48,565 bases of DNA from Deinococcus arboris (GTDB lineage Bacteria > Deinococcota > Deinococci > Deinococcales > Deinococcaceae): NCBI RefSeq assembly GCF_009755355.1, contig NZ_WQLB01000034.1:1-48565 (forward strand). Direction: 5' to 3'. A model generated the notes under the pieces. That model searched no databases and had not been told where the DNA came from. It saw only the letters and a program-made list of their open reading frames with translations. Shown here piece by piece: positions 8,086 through 15,590 of the stretch (within the stretch, counting starts at the first letter, position 1; each line of letters begins with the position of its first letter). The position numbers were made by a program, and so were the translations under genes.

Positions 8086-9036
8086 GTGACCCTCGTTCGC
8101 CCCACTGACGCCCTCACCCTGGTCAACCTCACCGACCAGGCCTTAAGGGTTCGTGCCGTCGAAGCGGCCAGCACCTACGACGTGGAGATGTTGGTGCAAG
8201 TCACCCAGGCCTACATGACGGCCGGCAGCCGCAAGGGCGCCCGCACCAGTCCCAAGACACTGGCCGCCTACGCACTCGCCGTCCGCGACTTCGTGCCGTG
8301 GGCCCAGGACAACGGCATGCAGCTCCTGCGCCCTGGTCGCCGCGACGGCGGCCGCTATGTCGCCCAGCTCCAGACGCGGCCGTCACAAGGCCGGGGCAAA
8401 ACCGGCACCCTCTCGGCGGCCACCATCGCCCAGTACATTGCCGGCGCCCGAGCGCTTTACCGGGCCCTGCGCTGGGCCGGCGCCACCGAAGCCCAGCCCT
8501 TCGAGGACGCTCACGTGCCTCCGGATCCCACACCAGGCATCGTCAAGAACCCGCCCTACATGCATGAGATTGACGAGGTCTTGAAGCACTGCGAGCCCAG
8601 GCTGGCGGCGCTCCTTTTACTGTGTGGCCACGCTGGTCTGCGCGTCAGCGAGGCCTTGAATATCAAGGTGACCGACATCCAGGGCGCGCAGCTCACCGTG
8701 CACGGCAAAGGCGGCAAGGTCCGCCGCGTGCCCCTGGGCCGCCGCGTCCGCGAAGCCTTGACTGGCCTGCCGCCTGTCCAAGCCGACGGCAGATTGTTCG
8801 AATGGACCTACCACCAGGCCAAGTACCGCATGGGGGTAGCCTTTCAGGCCGCAGGGCAGGGGCAGGCCTGGCGCGGTTTCCATGCGGCCCGTAAGCACTC
8901 GGGCACCCGCCTGTACAGGGCCACTAAGGACTTCACGCGAGTGGGTCTGTTCCTCGGCCACTCCTCCGTCGACACCACGCGCCGCTACGTTGCTCTGGAA
9001 GAGAACGACGTCGGGAATGAGGTCGAAGACTTCTAG
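8086..9036 (+). CDS. tyrosine recombinase (XerC/D-like)
   Basis: A 316-residue protein with an N-terminal SAM-like core-binding domain (about 30-130) and a C-terminal catalytic domain with the full set: R186 ([11 protein letters not shown]), a beta-hairpin lysine in [10 protein letters not shown] (about 208-211), HAAR (H266, R269), H292 in [12 protein letters not shown] and nucleophile Y301. The start is GTG at 8086. It could resolve plasmid multimers, as the neighbouring partition genes suggest, or integrate the element. The 100 bp upstream holds short inverted repeats (TTAGAG...CTCTAA and ATCGG...CCGAT) that could be a resolution site, but I cannot show this. Confidence 0.9.
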   Translation: MTLVRPTDALTLVNLTDQALRVRAVEAASTYDVEMLVQVTQAYMTAGSRKGARTSPKTLAAYALAVRDFVPWAQDNGMQLLRPGRRDGGRYVAQLQTRPSQGRGKTGTLSAATIAQYIAGARALYRALRWAGATEAQPFEDAHVPPDPTPGIVKNPPYMHEIDEVLKHCEPRLAALLLLCGHAGLRVSEALNIKVTDIQGAQLTVHGKGGKVRRVPLGRRVREALTGLPPVQADGRLFEWTYHQAKYRMGVAFQAAGQGQAWRGFHAARKHSGTRLYRATKDFTRVGLFLGHSSVDTTRRYVALEENDVGNEVEDF

Positions 9037-9089
9037 CAGCAGGACTAAACAACAGTGCGTCTGCAGGCACAGACCTTGAACGCACTCCA

Positions 9090-9095
9090 TATACT
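9090..9095 (+). promoter_or_regulatory. -10 element of Cas2-like gene, leaderless
   Basis: TATACT lies 6 nt before the ATG at 9102 with no ribosome binding site between them, the same spacing as at parA and several other genes here. Confidence 0.45.
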
Positions 9096-9101
9096 TTTTG
9101 C

Positions 9102-9419
9102 ATGAAGCCCTTGCTCATGATCTCCTACGACCTCAACAAAGCGGCCTCTGAAGAGTACAAAGCTCTGGACGAATACCTGAGGAGCATTGCCGACACCGGT
9201 GTGATGACGCCCCTTGAATCTGTCTACTTTATTCAGACTGAAAAAAGCGTTGATGAGGTGAACAAGGGGATCAGGGCGCTTCTGATTAAGGAGGAAGGCA
9301 ACCCCCTGCGATCCGATACCAAGTGGTTCGTCGCGCCTATCAAGCTAGGAAGCAGCGCCGGCTATCTTGATGATGTTGAGGCCGCTTGGTGGAAGAAAGC
9401 GGTTAGCCAAGGTCTCTGA
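9102..9419 (+). CDS. Cas2-fold (SinR/VapD-like) small protein
   Basis: A 105-residue protein whose N-terminus (LLMISYDLNKAASEEYKALDEYL) and following PLESVYFIQTEKSVDEV match the beta-alpha-beta ferredoxin fold of Cas2-like proteins called SinR family in annotations. The strand ending in YDLN carries the aspartate that is a metal ligand in Cas2 and VapD nucleases. No Cas1, other cas genes or repeat array is visible, so this is a stand-alone member with unknown function, possibly an RNase-like or toxin-like protein. A strong terminator follows immediately. Confidence 0.7.
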   Translation: MKPLLMISYDLNKAASEEYKALDEYLRSIADTGVMTPLESVYFIQTEKSVDEVNKGIRALLIKEEGNPLRSDTKWFVAPIKLGSSAGYLDDVEAAWWKKAVSQGL

Positions 9420-9425
9420 TGTCAG

Positions 9426-9459
9426 GAGTGCCGCCCAGGAATCCCCCTGGGCGGCACTC
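9426..9459. terminator. strong hairpin terminator between convergent genes
   Basis: A 14-bp GC-rich stem GAGTGCCGCCCAGG / CCTGGGCGGCACTC with a 6-nt loop, followed on the plus strand by TTCT. It lies between the Cas2-like gene and the leftward gene ending at 9477, and can serve both. Confidence 0.85.
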
Positions 9460-9476
9460 TTCTAGCTAGCAGCCGG

Positions 9477-9917
9477 TCAGCTGGGTCGTTGCTGGAGTAG
9501 GGCCTGTTGGACCTGTCTCTGGCCTTCCTCTGTCAGGAGATCCCGCATCAGATATTCGAGGACGCGGTAACGCTCGAGCGTCGCCAGTTCCGTGCCGAGG
9601 GACGATTCCAACAGAGCTTCGAGACCCTGCATGTACCGCTGGTGCACACGTGCCGAGAGCATTCCCCGAGGTTCACGCTGCCCGTTACGACGTATGGGCG
9701 TCGGCGACGTAGAGAGCTGGTGCAGGAGCGTTTGCCGGCCTTCGTCGGTCAGCAAATCCCGCATCAAGTATTCCAGCACGTCGTAGCGTTGCAGCGCGTC
9801 CATGCCGCTCGCCTGACAGCGCCTGGTGAAGGCGTCGAGGGCCGTCCGGTACTCCGGGTACACCCGAACACTCACACCGACACGCGGCGCCTCTTTCGTC
9901 CAGGTGGTCGGTGACAT
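9477..9917 (-). CDS. protein with tandemly duplicated helical domain
   Basis: A 146-residue protein if it starts at the ATG at 9917; a TTG at 9986 would add 23 residues. Two near-identical segments, QRYDVLEYLMRDLLTDEG and ERYRVLEYLMRDLLTEEG, are each preceded by an R/K-rich strand-like stretch (VSVRVYPEYRTALDAF and LSARVHQRYMQGLEAL). This is an internal duplication of a unit of about 65 residues. The unit looks like a small ribbon-helix-helix-like DNA-binding or dimerisation domain, so the protein may bind DNA as a single-chain dimer. A CGTTAGCG box and a TACAGT -10-like element precede the ATG, suggesting membership in the box regulon. Confidence 0.6.
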   Translation of the reverse strand: MSPTTWTKEAPRVGVSVRVYPEYRTALDAFTRRCQASGMDALQRYDVLEYLMRDLLTDEGRQTLLHQLSTSPTPIRRNGQREPRGMLSARVHQRYMQGLEALLESSLGTELATLERYRVLEYLMRDLLTEEGQRQVQQALLQQRPS

Positions 9918-9935
9918 GGCGGTACTGTAGCGCGC

Positions 9936-9943
9936 CGCTAACG
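9936..9943 (-). promoter_or_regulatory. CGTTAGCG box upstream of duplicated-domain gene
   Basis: On the minus strand CGTTAGCG is followed by 6 nt, then TACAGT (a possible -10), then 6 nt and the ATG at 9917. The box therefore lies in the promoter spacer, where a bound protein would block or activate transcription. Confidence 0.5.
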
Positions 9944-10077
9944 CTGACGTGATCTTCGGCTGGGCAGGATCAGAGGACGTGCTCAATCACCTCGACAGGC
10001 CTGGGCTGGACGCAGCCATTCGAAGTGGCAGATGAACTGAACAAAGGCAGAAGGCCATGCACGGTGATACGGCTTGA

Positions 10078-10485
10078 TCACGGGTTGAGTTGCAGCTCAG
10101 GCTGCTGAACAGCAGCTGCCTGTCCAGCTCCCTTCGAAGCCCCTTGGCGGTCGGCCCGCTCACGCAGGTATTTGGCGATCCAGCTGACTTCTTCAGCCAC
10201 CTTGGTCAACCTGGACTCCAGGTGGTCCAGGCGTTGGACAATGTGCCTCACACTCTCAGGCGGTACCGGCTCTGTGTAATTGCCCAACACGCGGCTGATG
10301 GCTTCTTTCCACGTTTTAGCTGCATTGCTGTCCAGGAGCGCCGAAGCTTCCCGCAGATCTCGGACCGTCTCAGTGCTCAGATGTCGCTCGTCTGGCTTGC
10401 CGACAGCCGCAAAATAGTCCTTACACTTTTTTGTCATGACGCTGGCATCAATGCCCAGTTCTCGTGCAAGTTCCGACTTCAACAT
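10078..10485 (-). CDS. HTH protein with C-terminal coiled coil
   Basis: A 135-residue protein. The N-terminal 30 residues (KSELARELGIDASVMTKKCKDYF) fit a helix-turn-helix of the MerR/KfrA type. The middle is helical, and residues about 80-115 (HIVQRLDHLESRLTKVAEEVSWIAKYLRERA) form a likely coiled coil, with a Gln/Ala-rich tail. This layout is seen in plasmid DNA-binding proteins that help segregation or autorepress, such as KfrA, though this one is much shorter. A TATGAT -10 lies 5 nt before the ATG with a CGTTAGCG box in the -35 region, consistent with autoregulation. Confidence 0.6.
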   Translation of the reverse strand: MLKSELARELGIDASVMTKKCKDYFAAVGKPDERHLSTETVRDLREASALLDSNAAKTWKEAISRVLGNYTEPVPPESVRHIVQRLDHLESRLTKVAEEVSWIAKYLRERADRQGASKGAGQAAAVQQPELQLNP

Positions 10486-10490
10486 GGCTC

Positions 10491-10496
10491 ATCATA
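10491..10496 (-). promoter_or_regulatory. -10 element of HTH/coiled-coil gene
   Basis: TATGAT on the minus strand, 5 nt before the ATG at 10485, so the transcript is probably leaderless. The -35 position coincides with the box at 10510-10517. Confidence 0.45.
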
Positions 10497-10509
10497 GTGA
10501 GACTTTTTA

Positions 10510-10517
10510 CGTTAGCG
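10510..10517 (+). promoter_or_regulatory. CGTTAGCG box upstream of HTH/coiled-coil gene
   Basis: An exact box within TTTTACGTTAGCGA, a 14-mer also found upstream of the 12881 gene. It lies at the -35 position of the leftward promoter. Confidence 0.5.
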
Positions 10518-10606
10518 ACGTGAAATTTTCTTCCTATCTATGACGACATGACTGTCACTTTAGACAGCCTGGACATACAACTTACAGCCGTCCAAGAATC
10601 TGAAGC

Positions 10607-10648
10607 GATGAGTTTTTTGCGCTTCCATTTTTCTACAAAAAACTCATC
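10607..10648. repeat. 13-bp perfect inverted repeat
   Basis: GATGAGTTTTTTG (10607-10619) and its exact complement (10636-10648) flank a 16-nt spacer in a roughly 270-bp stretch between divergent genes. I see no convincing gene here; the one short plus-strand frame lacks any family match. The repeat could be a terminator-like structure, a protein-binding site or a recombination remnant. Confidence 0.55.
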
Positions 10649-10723
10649 ATACCTAGTAAGAGGAAGACCAATCTTCAACCCGGAATCTCTCGACTGCGCC
10701 GGAGCGTGCTGCCTTTTTCACGG

Positions 10724-10731
10724 CGCTAACG
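10724..10731 (+). promoter_or_regulatory. CGCTAACG box upstream of relaxation-like gene
   Basis: An exact box 24 nt before the ATG at 10756. On the other strand the extended sequence CGTTAGCGnCGTGAAA is shared with the site at 10510. Confidence 0.5.
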
Positions 10732-10755
10732 CATGAATGACCAGGATCATCGCGT

Positions 10756-11424
10756 ATGCCCGCCCTGCACCCCGCCAAACAGAAGGCCCAGGTACGGCAA
10801 CTCTTCGCCGAGCACCGGGTCCTGACGACGGTGGCACTAGAGCGCCGAGGCCTGTTGCAGGCGGCTGAGTGGCTGGACCTTCCCCGCATCGATCTGCACG
10901 TCCGCACCCAGGCCCACCAGGCAAGCAGCATCAAGCCGCTGACCTTCGTGTCGGCCGACGAGCGCTGGCTGGTCCAGCCGCCCCGCGACATCCTGCACCA
11001 TGCCCTGTTGGCTGAAGGCGCCCATCAACTGCGGGGGGTGATCGCCGCCCACGAGTTGCAATGGCAATACCTGGACTTGAAGGGGCGCTCAGGCTTCTGG
11101 CCAGACGCCCAACTGGTTTCCCCTAAAGGCCGTGAGCACGACGCCTCTGTGGAAGTCGACACGGGCTACTCCCCTAAACGGTGTGACGCCAAGCTGGTGG
11201 CGGCCGCGGCCGGCGGCTACCGCTCCCTGATCTGGTTGACCAGCGTGCACGGCCGGGTGACCAAGATCCATGCCCGGGCACGGCAGCTGCACGCGGCGGG
11301 CAAACTCGGCGAGGTCACGAAGGTGTACGTGGGGTACATCAATGTGCACACCCCAGGCAGCCCGTATCAGCCCCGGCCTCGACTGCACAAAGTGTCAGCC
11401 CTCGTGGCCGACTTTGGCTCGTGA
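10756..11424 (+). CDS. replication-relaxation-like protein (wHTH + nuclease-like domain)
   Basis: A 222-residue protein. The N-terminal half looks like a winged helix (VRQLFAEHRVLTTVALERRGLL). The C-terminal half has PDAQLVSP ... ASVEVDTGYSPKRCDAKLVAAAAGGYRSLIWLT, matching the pattern of the replication-relaxation family, in which PDA ... E-x-D-x-G and a later lysine recall a PD-(D/E)XK nuclease core. Members are common on plasmids and mobilisable elements, and their role is not settled. Its last 30 bp overlap the 3' end of the opposing gene. The call is from motif reading. Confidence 0.6.
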   Translation: MPALHPAKQKAQVRQLFAEHRVLTTVALERRGLLQAAEWLDLPRIDLHVRTQAHQASSIKPLTFVSADERWLVQPPRDILHHALLAEGAHQLRGVIAAHELQWQYLDLKGRSGFWPDAQLVSPKGREHDASVEVDTGYSPKRCDAKLVAAAAGGYRSLIWLTSVHGRVTKIHARARQLHAAGKLGEVTKVYVGYINVHTPGSPYQPRPRLHKVSALVADFGS

Positions 11425-12174
11425 CGGCCGGTAGACCAGAGAGGGGAGAGGCTGCTCGAAGATCAAGAAGTCTGGGGTGTAGGGCGCGTCGCGCATTCCA
11501 GCCAGGCGCTTCTCTCGCATGCTCTCGTGGAGCGCCCGGTCTTTGGCCATGTGGCCACGCGCAAAGGTCCGCAGGGGACCGACCTCCTGGGGCACCACGA
11601 TGAGCATGGGCGAACGCCAAGTGGAAATATCGTGCAGGTGTCTCTTGAGGAGGCGCCGAAGCTCCGTGGCCTGCACGCCGCCACCAGAACAGCGGGCGTA
11701 CAACCACACCTCCCCCTTCTGTTCCTCCCGTCGACCGCTGGGGGCATAACCCTGCCGCCGTTCAGGGCCCCAGTAGGCATGGATCCGCCGTAACTCTTCG
11801 GGCGGCACACCCATGCGTGCCCGGGTGATGTGCCCGGTGGTCGTGCCTCGCTCAGGCCCGCGCTTGTAGTCGTATTCCATGAGGCTGTAACCCTTCTGCT
11901 CCAGCATCCGAACGGCGTCGAGCATATAGGCGCGGTCCGCCAGGCTCCCCGGCCCACGCAGACGTCCCGTGTGCTCATAGAAATCGTGGGCGCGCTCCGT
12001 CAGAGTCAGCACGGGCCCGTAAACGGTGCTGACTTCTTTGAGAACGTCATTCTCCAGCAGCCGGTGCCAGTTGGGGCGAGGCCCGTGGTCCTGCTGCACA
12101 CGGCGAGAGGTCAAAGCTGCCGCAGTGCGGACCGCATGCAACACAGCCAATTCGGTTTTGGTCCACTCCGACAT
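11395..12174 (-). CDS. winged-helix protein, possible partner of relaxation-like protein
   Basis: A 259-residue protein. The N-terminal 75 residues fit a winged helix (TELAVLHAVRTAAALTSRRVQQ, wing VYGPVLTLTERA), followed by a helical, arginine-rich middle and a C-terminal alpha/beta part with VWLYARCSGGGVQATELRRLL and SPMLIVVPQE. It resembles the winged-helix partner genes often seen next to replication-relaxation genes. It converges on that gene with a 30-bp overlap of coding ends. The role is unknown, most likely DNA binding. Confidence 0.6.
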   Translation of the reverse strand: MSEWTKTELAVLHAVRTAAALTSRRVQQDHGPRPNWHRLLENDVLKEVSTVYGPVLTLTERAHDFYEHTGRLRGPGSLADRAYMLDAVRMLEQKGYSLMEYDYKRGPERGTTTGHITRARMGVPPEELRRIHAYWGPERRQGYAPSGRREEQKGEVWLYARCSGGGVQATELRRLLKRHLHDISTWRSPMLIVVPQEVGPLRTFARGHMAKDRALHESMREKRLAGMRDAPYTPDFLIFEQPLPSLVYRPSRAKVGHEG

Positions 12175-12276
12175 GGCGCTCAGGCTAGGCGACCCTGCCG
12201 CGCACGTCTACGGAAAATCTCGCCAGTTGAGCCCGTGCCCAGTGCGGCGATTAGGGTGCTGCTCATAGGAGACCAC

Positions 12277-12528
12277 ATGCAGATCATTGAGCGGGTCGGC
12301 GACAACTTCTAGTTGGGTGAGGTGCAGCTGGTGTGGGGGGACAGTCTGCAGGTCCGTTGCCCGGACGATTGGGGGACGGCCGGCGGAACCATCACCGGCG
12401 AGTTTCAGATTCGAGACGGCGTGGCCATCGTCTGCTGTGTGCCTGGCTCTAGGGAGACCACAGGATTCAAAGTTGAGGGCTGGTCAGCGGCCATGGATGG
12501 CCCTCGCGGACGCTGGCGGCCGAGCTAG
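12277..12528 (+). pseudogene. small gene interrupted by in-frame amber codon
   Basis: An ATG at 12277 with an AGGAGA site upstream opens MQIIERVGDNF, then a TAG at 12310-12312, and the same frame continues with LGEVQLVWGDSLQV ... to a stop at 12526-12528. The downstream part has the look of a real small beta-rich protein, and the missing residue could be Trp (TGG to TAG). Options are a nonsense-mutated gene, re-initiation at the TTG directly after the stop, or readthrough. The terminator at 12556 follows at normal distance. Confidence 0.5.
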
Positions 12529-12555
12529 GTTTACCGGCAGATTTGTATTCAAGTT

Positions 12556-12591
12556 GGAGGCCTCTGTCGAATAAAACCGACAGAGGCCTCC
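12556..12591. terminator. bidirectional hairpin terminator
   Basis: A perfect 14-bp stem GGAGGCCTCTGTCG / CGACAGAGGCCTCC with an 8-nt A-rich loop, between the small plus-strand gene and the micro-protein gene on the minus strand. Confidence 0.85.
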
Positions 12592-12604
12592 TCGTCTTGG
12601 CGTG

Positions 12605-12724
12605 CTAGAGGCGCTGAGCTTCCTTGTACTTGATGTAGACCGTCAGAGCGACGCTGGCCAAACCTAGGAGAGCGGTGAGGGTACCGATGGTGGTGTTGGT
12701 GTTCGTGACCTTTGCTTTCGCCAT
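12605..12724 (-). CDS. 39-residue single-span membrane micro-protein
   Basis: An ATG at 12724 opens a 39-residue frame ending at the TAG at 12605-12607. It has a polar, Thr/Asn-rich N-terminus (KAKVTNTNTTIG), one hydrophobic segment (TLTALLGLASVALTVYI) and a charged tail (KYKEAQRL), typical of a small single-pass membrane protein. TTGACA lies upstream with a 17-nt spacer to a poor -10. The terminator at 12556 follows its stop. It could be a small toxin, a membrane-stress peptide or an accessory subunit; nothing identifies which. Confidence 0.55.
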   Translation of the reverse strand: MAKAKVTNTNTTIGTLTALLGLASVALTVYIKYKEAQRL

Positions 12725-12848
12725 GACGTCAGAGTGCAAGAGATCTCCAATTCTGTCAAGAGAGTAATACTTCCTAGTAATTATTTAATAGCTAATTTCA
12801 TCCGGGGAAACACGACGAAAAATGGCTCAAGTTGTCCGTGCCTAAATG

Positions 12849-12867
12849 GCTAACTTTTACGTTAGCG
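12849..12867 (+). promoter_or_regulatory. GCTAAC/GTTAGC inverted repeat with CGTTAGCG box, upstream of wHTH-array gene
   Basis: GCTAAC (12849-12854), spacer TTTTAC, GTTAGC (12861-12866). The exact CGTTAGCG box is 12860-12867. A TATCCT -10-like element follows at once (12869-12874), then 6 nt to the GTG at 12881. A dimeric binder here would cover the promoter. Confidence 0.55.
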
Positions 12868-12880
12868 ATATCCTTCTGAC

Positions 12881-15463
12881 GTGTCCTCGCTCAAGCCAGA
12901 CCTTGCATTGACCGGCACCAAGATCACGGTCATCTTGGACCATCTGGCTCAGTCGCCGAACGCTGAGAGTGGGATCAAAGGCATCCAATCTGCCTTCCCT
13001 GAGCCACGGCCCAATCAGGACACTGTCACAGAGTGGGTGCAGATCCTACTGGAACGTGGGCTGATCCGGGTGACCCAGCATGACCGTGGACGCCAGCTGT
13101 TCGGTCTGGTTGACCTCCAGGCGCTCATTGTTCCTGAGGATGTTGACGACACCCTTCGGCAACCCATTCTTGCCGTACTGTCAGATGGGCCCGCCATGGC
13201 AGCTGGTATCGCCGAACGTTTATCTGCGTCCGTTCGTCGGGTGCAGTCCACCGCACTGGCGATGTGGCGTGACAACACTCTTATGGGCCGTCCCGTTGGA
13301 GCTGGTTTCGTGTTTCGAGTGACAGAAGGACTTTCTGTATCGGTGGCGGCCGCCGTACTTGAAGAATGGAAGCAGAGAACAGAGGATGACAGGCTACTTG
13401 AGGCTCCAAGACCCCCCTCAGTGGAGACGGCCCACATCCATCTACCTAGGCACGGGACAAAGGCCGCTCGGTTCCTGACCCTTTTTGCGGAAGCCCACAC
13501 GATTGAAGAGGCGCTCACCCATATGAACGGCGAAATGAAGCGGGCGGCGGCGACCTCACTTCTCCAGCGGTTCCTGCAGGGTGGATTCGTGCAGGCGGTG
13601 GGTAGCCAGGGAAAGCGCAAAACCTACGAACTCACACACAGCGGCCGAGGCATTCTTGCCTCGCGGTCTCCTACGTTTCTAGGTCCTGGTGTTCCTCTGG
13701 CTCCTGAGGGACACTCCTGGACGCCAGCACGCCTCGAATGGCTGAAAGCAGCTTTCCCCATCTTGGGCCTCAAACTCTGCGCCCAGCGCCTTGGCATATC
13801 CGTATCTCCCGTGCACCGGCGAGCACGCCTCCTCGCTTTGACCTATGGCGACGTGCCCAATTACATCAAGACGGCTGAGCTGGCCAGTATGGTAGGCATC
13901 TCCAGCGGCGCCATGCGTGATGCGGCAGAACGCGCTGGTGTGTTGACCTACTGCGGCCTTCCTGAGGCGCCTGGTCACACCTTGGTGCCATTGGAATGGG
14001 CTGATCAGCGTGCGGAGCGAGGAGCGGCGCCAACCCTAGACGAAGTGCTGATTACCGGCATCACCCAGGATCCTGTTGCGCTCGCCCGGATCAAGTCGAA
14101 ATTTCGGGCTCACATCCGCTACCGCACTCCTGGAAATCAGCAACGCCCTCAGCTGTACCTTCCGCGTTTATATGTCGACCAGGCCAGGGCGTATATGCAC
14201 GAAGCTCCGCCAAAATTCAGCCACTGGAGCGACATCCTGCCTCATTTCGAAAGGGCCGGGGCGAATGGATTGAACATTGTTGAGTTGCAGGAACAGTGTG
14301 GCTTAGAGGGTGATGTGTGTCGAAAACACACTCGGCGGGCAGTTGAGGAGGAGCACGTCCTGGAGAGACATAACTTTGCGTATACCGGTCCGGTTTACCG
14401 TCTGGCTACTTTCCATGACCAGGCACCCCCCTTAGCACGAAATTCCTGGGTTTCACCACAGCACCAGGTACAACCGCTCTTGCTGGCAGCCGGGGCAGTC
14501 GGCGCCACTCTCTTCGAACTTTTGGACAAATTGCCGGGCATTCCAGTTGGCCGTCTGGAACGGACACTGGATGACATGGTCCGGAAGGGAATGACTCAGG
14601 GGATCAAGGGCACTTGGTGGCAACCTACTGCCTACTTTCCACTTGGAGTGGAACCCGCTCCCCCAGCCCGTCCTCAACGCCTAGACCAACCAGAATCGGC
14701 GGTGGCGTCGGCTATCGCCGAACTCGACATAGATGCAGGTGTCACCCACGAGCAGATCGCCCTACACCTCCGCCAGTCCTACTACCAAGTCACGCTCGTG
14801 GTGCTGCGTCTCCAAAACCTTCAAGCCCTTACACCCAGAAAAGAAGGCCGTGAGGTGTATCTCCACCCCTTGCCACCTCTACATCACATAGGTGGAGCCT
14901 TTCCGTCAGCTCCGCTTGCCGCCCCTCTGGCTTCCCAGGAGGTTTCTGTGCAGACTCAACAACTCCCTTTGTCTCAGCAACTGGCTGAACTTGAACAACA
15001 GGCGGCGCCACTTGAAACGCTGCAGTCTGAACTCTCAATCCTCGACGATCAGCGGTCAGCGTTGACTCTACGTATTCAAGCTGCACAGACAGCTCGTGAC
15101 GTGCTAGCCAGGATTAGCAGCACCATCACCAGCGTTTTGCACCCCCTGCCTTCCCCTGCACACCCTAGCAACATGGTGCATATACAGGAAGCAACTTCAG
15201 TGTCCTCTCCCCAACCCACAGTTGAAGACTCAGAGCGTCGCCGAGTCTTCTTTCCTGCACCCATTCCAGATGCGCTTACACCTGAAGCTCTACGGGTCTT
15301 CAAGCTGGTTCGTGAACTCAAAGACGGTCTGCCGTTTAAACAAATCTGTGCTCAGCTGAACATGCCGTCAGATCAAGCGAGTAAAGCAATTGACCTACTG
15401 ACGCACGGTGGCCACCTCCGCAAAGTCGGCAGTCATTACCGAGCACAGAGCCAGGCAGCCTAA
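12881..15463 (+). CDS. large protein built of repeated winged-helix domains
   Basis: An 860-residue protein beginning with GTG. I can see at least five or six winged-helix-like units in a row, each a helix, a helix-turn-helix and a short wing: near 15-80, 90-150, 195-265, 285-320, 470-520, 545-600, 630-690 and again at the C-terminus (about 800-850, LRVFKLVRELKDGLPFKQICAQL). A coiled-coil-like stretch (LSQQLAELEQQAAPLETLQSELSIL) lies before the last unit. No catalytic motif is seen. The layout suggests a DNA-coating, bridging or origin/centromere-binding protein. The box just upstream suggests autoregulation and makes it a candidate for the box-binding protein. No known family is recognised. 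Confidence 0.65.
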   Translation: MSSLKPDLALTGTKITVILDHLAQSPNAESGIKGIQSAFPEPRPNQDTVTEWVQILLERGLIRVTQHDRGRQLFGLVDLQALIVPEDVDDTLRQPILAVLSDGPAMAAGIAERLSASVRRVQSTALAMWRDNTLMGRPVGAGFVFRVTEGLSVSVAAAVLEEWKQRTEDDRLLEAPRPPSVETAHIHLPRHGTKAARFLTLFAEAHTIEEALTHMNGEMKRAAATSLLQRFLQGGFVQAVGSQGKRKTYELTHSGRGILASRSPTFLGPGVPLAPEGHSWTPARLEWLKAAFPILGLKLCAQRLGISVSPVHRRARLLALTYGDVPNYIKTAELASMVGISSGAMRDAAERAGVLTYCGLPEAPGHTLVPLEWADQRAERGAAPTLDEVLITGITQDPVALARIKSKFRAHIRYRTPGNQQRPQLYLPRLYVDQARAYMHEAPPKFSHWSDILPHFERAGANGLNIVELQEQCGLEGDVCRKHTRRAVEEEHVLERHNFAYTGPVYRLATFHDQAPPLARNSWVSPQHQVQPLLLAAGAVGATLFELLDKLPGIPVGRLERTLDDMVRKGMTQGIKGTWWQPTAYFPLGVEPAPPARPQRLDQPESAVASAIAELDIDAGVTHEQIALHLRQSYYQVTLVVLRLQNLQALTPRKEGREVYLHPLPPLHHIGGAFPSAPLAAPLASQEVSVQTQQLPLSQQLAELEQQAAPLETLQSELSILDDQRSALTLRIQAAQTARDVLARISSTITSVLHPLPSPAHPSNMVHIQEATSVSSPQPTVEDSERRRVFFPAPIPDALTPEALRVFKLVRELKDGLPFKQICAQLNMPSDQASKAIDLLTHGGHLRKVGSHYRAQSQAA

Positions 15464-15469
15464 ATAAAG

Positions 15470-15511
15470 AAGATAGGCAGCTGCTTAAAAATTCAAGCAG
15501 CTGCCTATCTT
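15470..15511. terminator. bidirectional hairpin terminator
   Basis: A perfect 17-bp stem AAGATAGGCAGCTGCTT and its complement with an 8-nt loop, right after the stop of the winged-helix-array gene and before the 3' end of the opposing HEPN gene. Confidence 0.85.
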
Positions 15512-15590
15512 ATGCCAAACTCAAAAATTTACAGCTGTAATACATCACTCCCAAAAATCTGTTTTTGTTTTACGAGACGCCAATTACTGA

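Noticed and set aside
9102..9419. CRISPR-Cas locus
   Set aside because: Only a Cas2-fold protein is present; no repeat-spacer array, cas1 or effector is seen in the window.
10548..10736. 62-residue plus-strand frame between divergent genes
   Set aside because: No ribosome site, no family pattern, and it spans the inverted repeat.
12287..12574. 95-residue plus-strand frame overlapping the amber gene
   Set aside because: It runs into the terminator hairpin and has no ribosome site.
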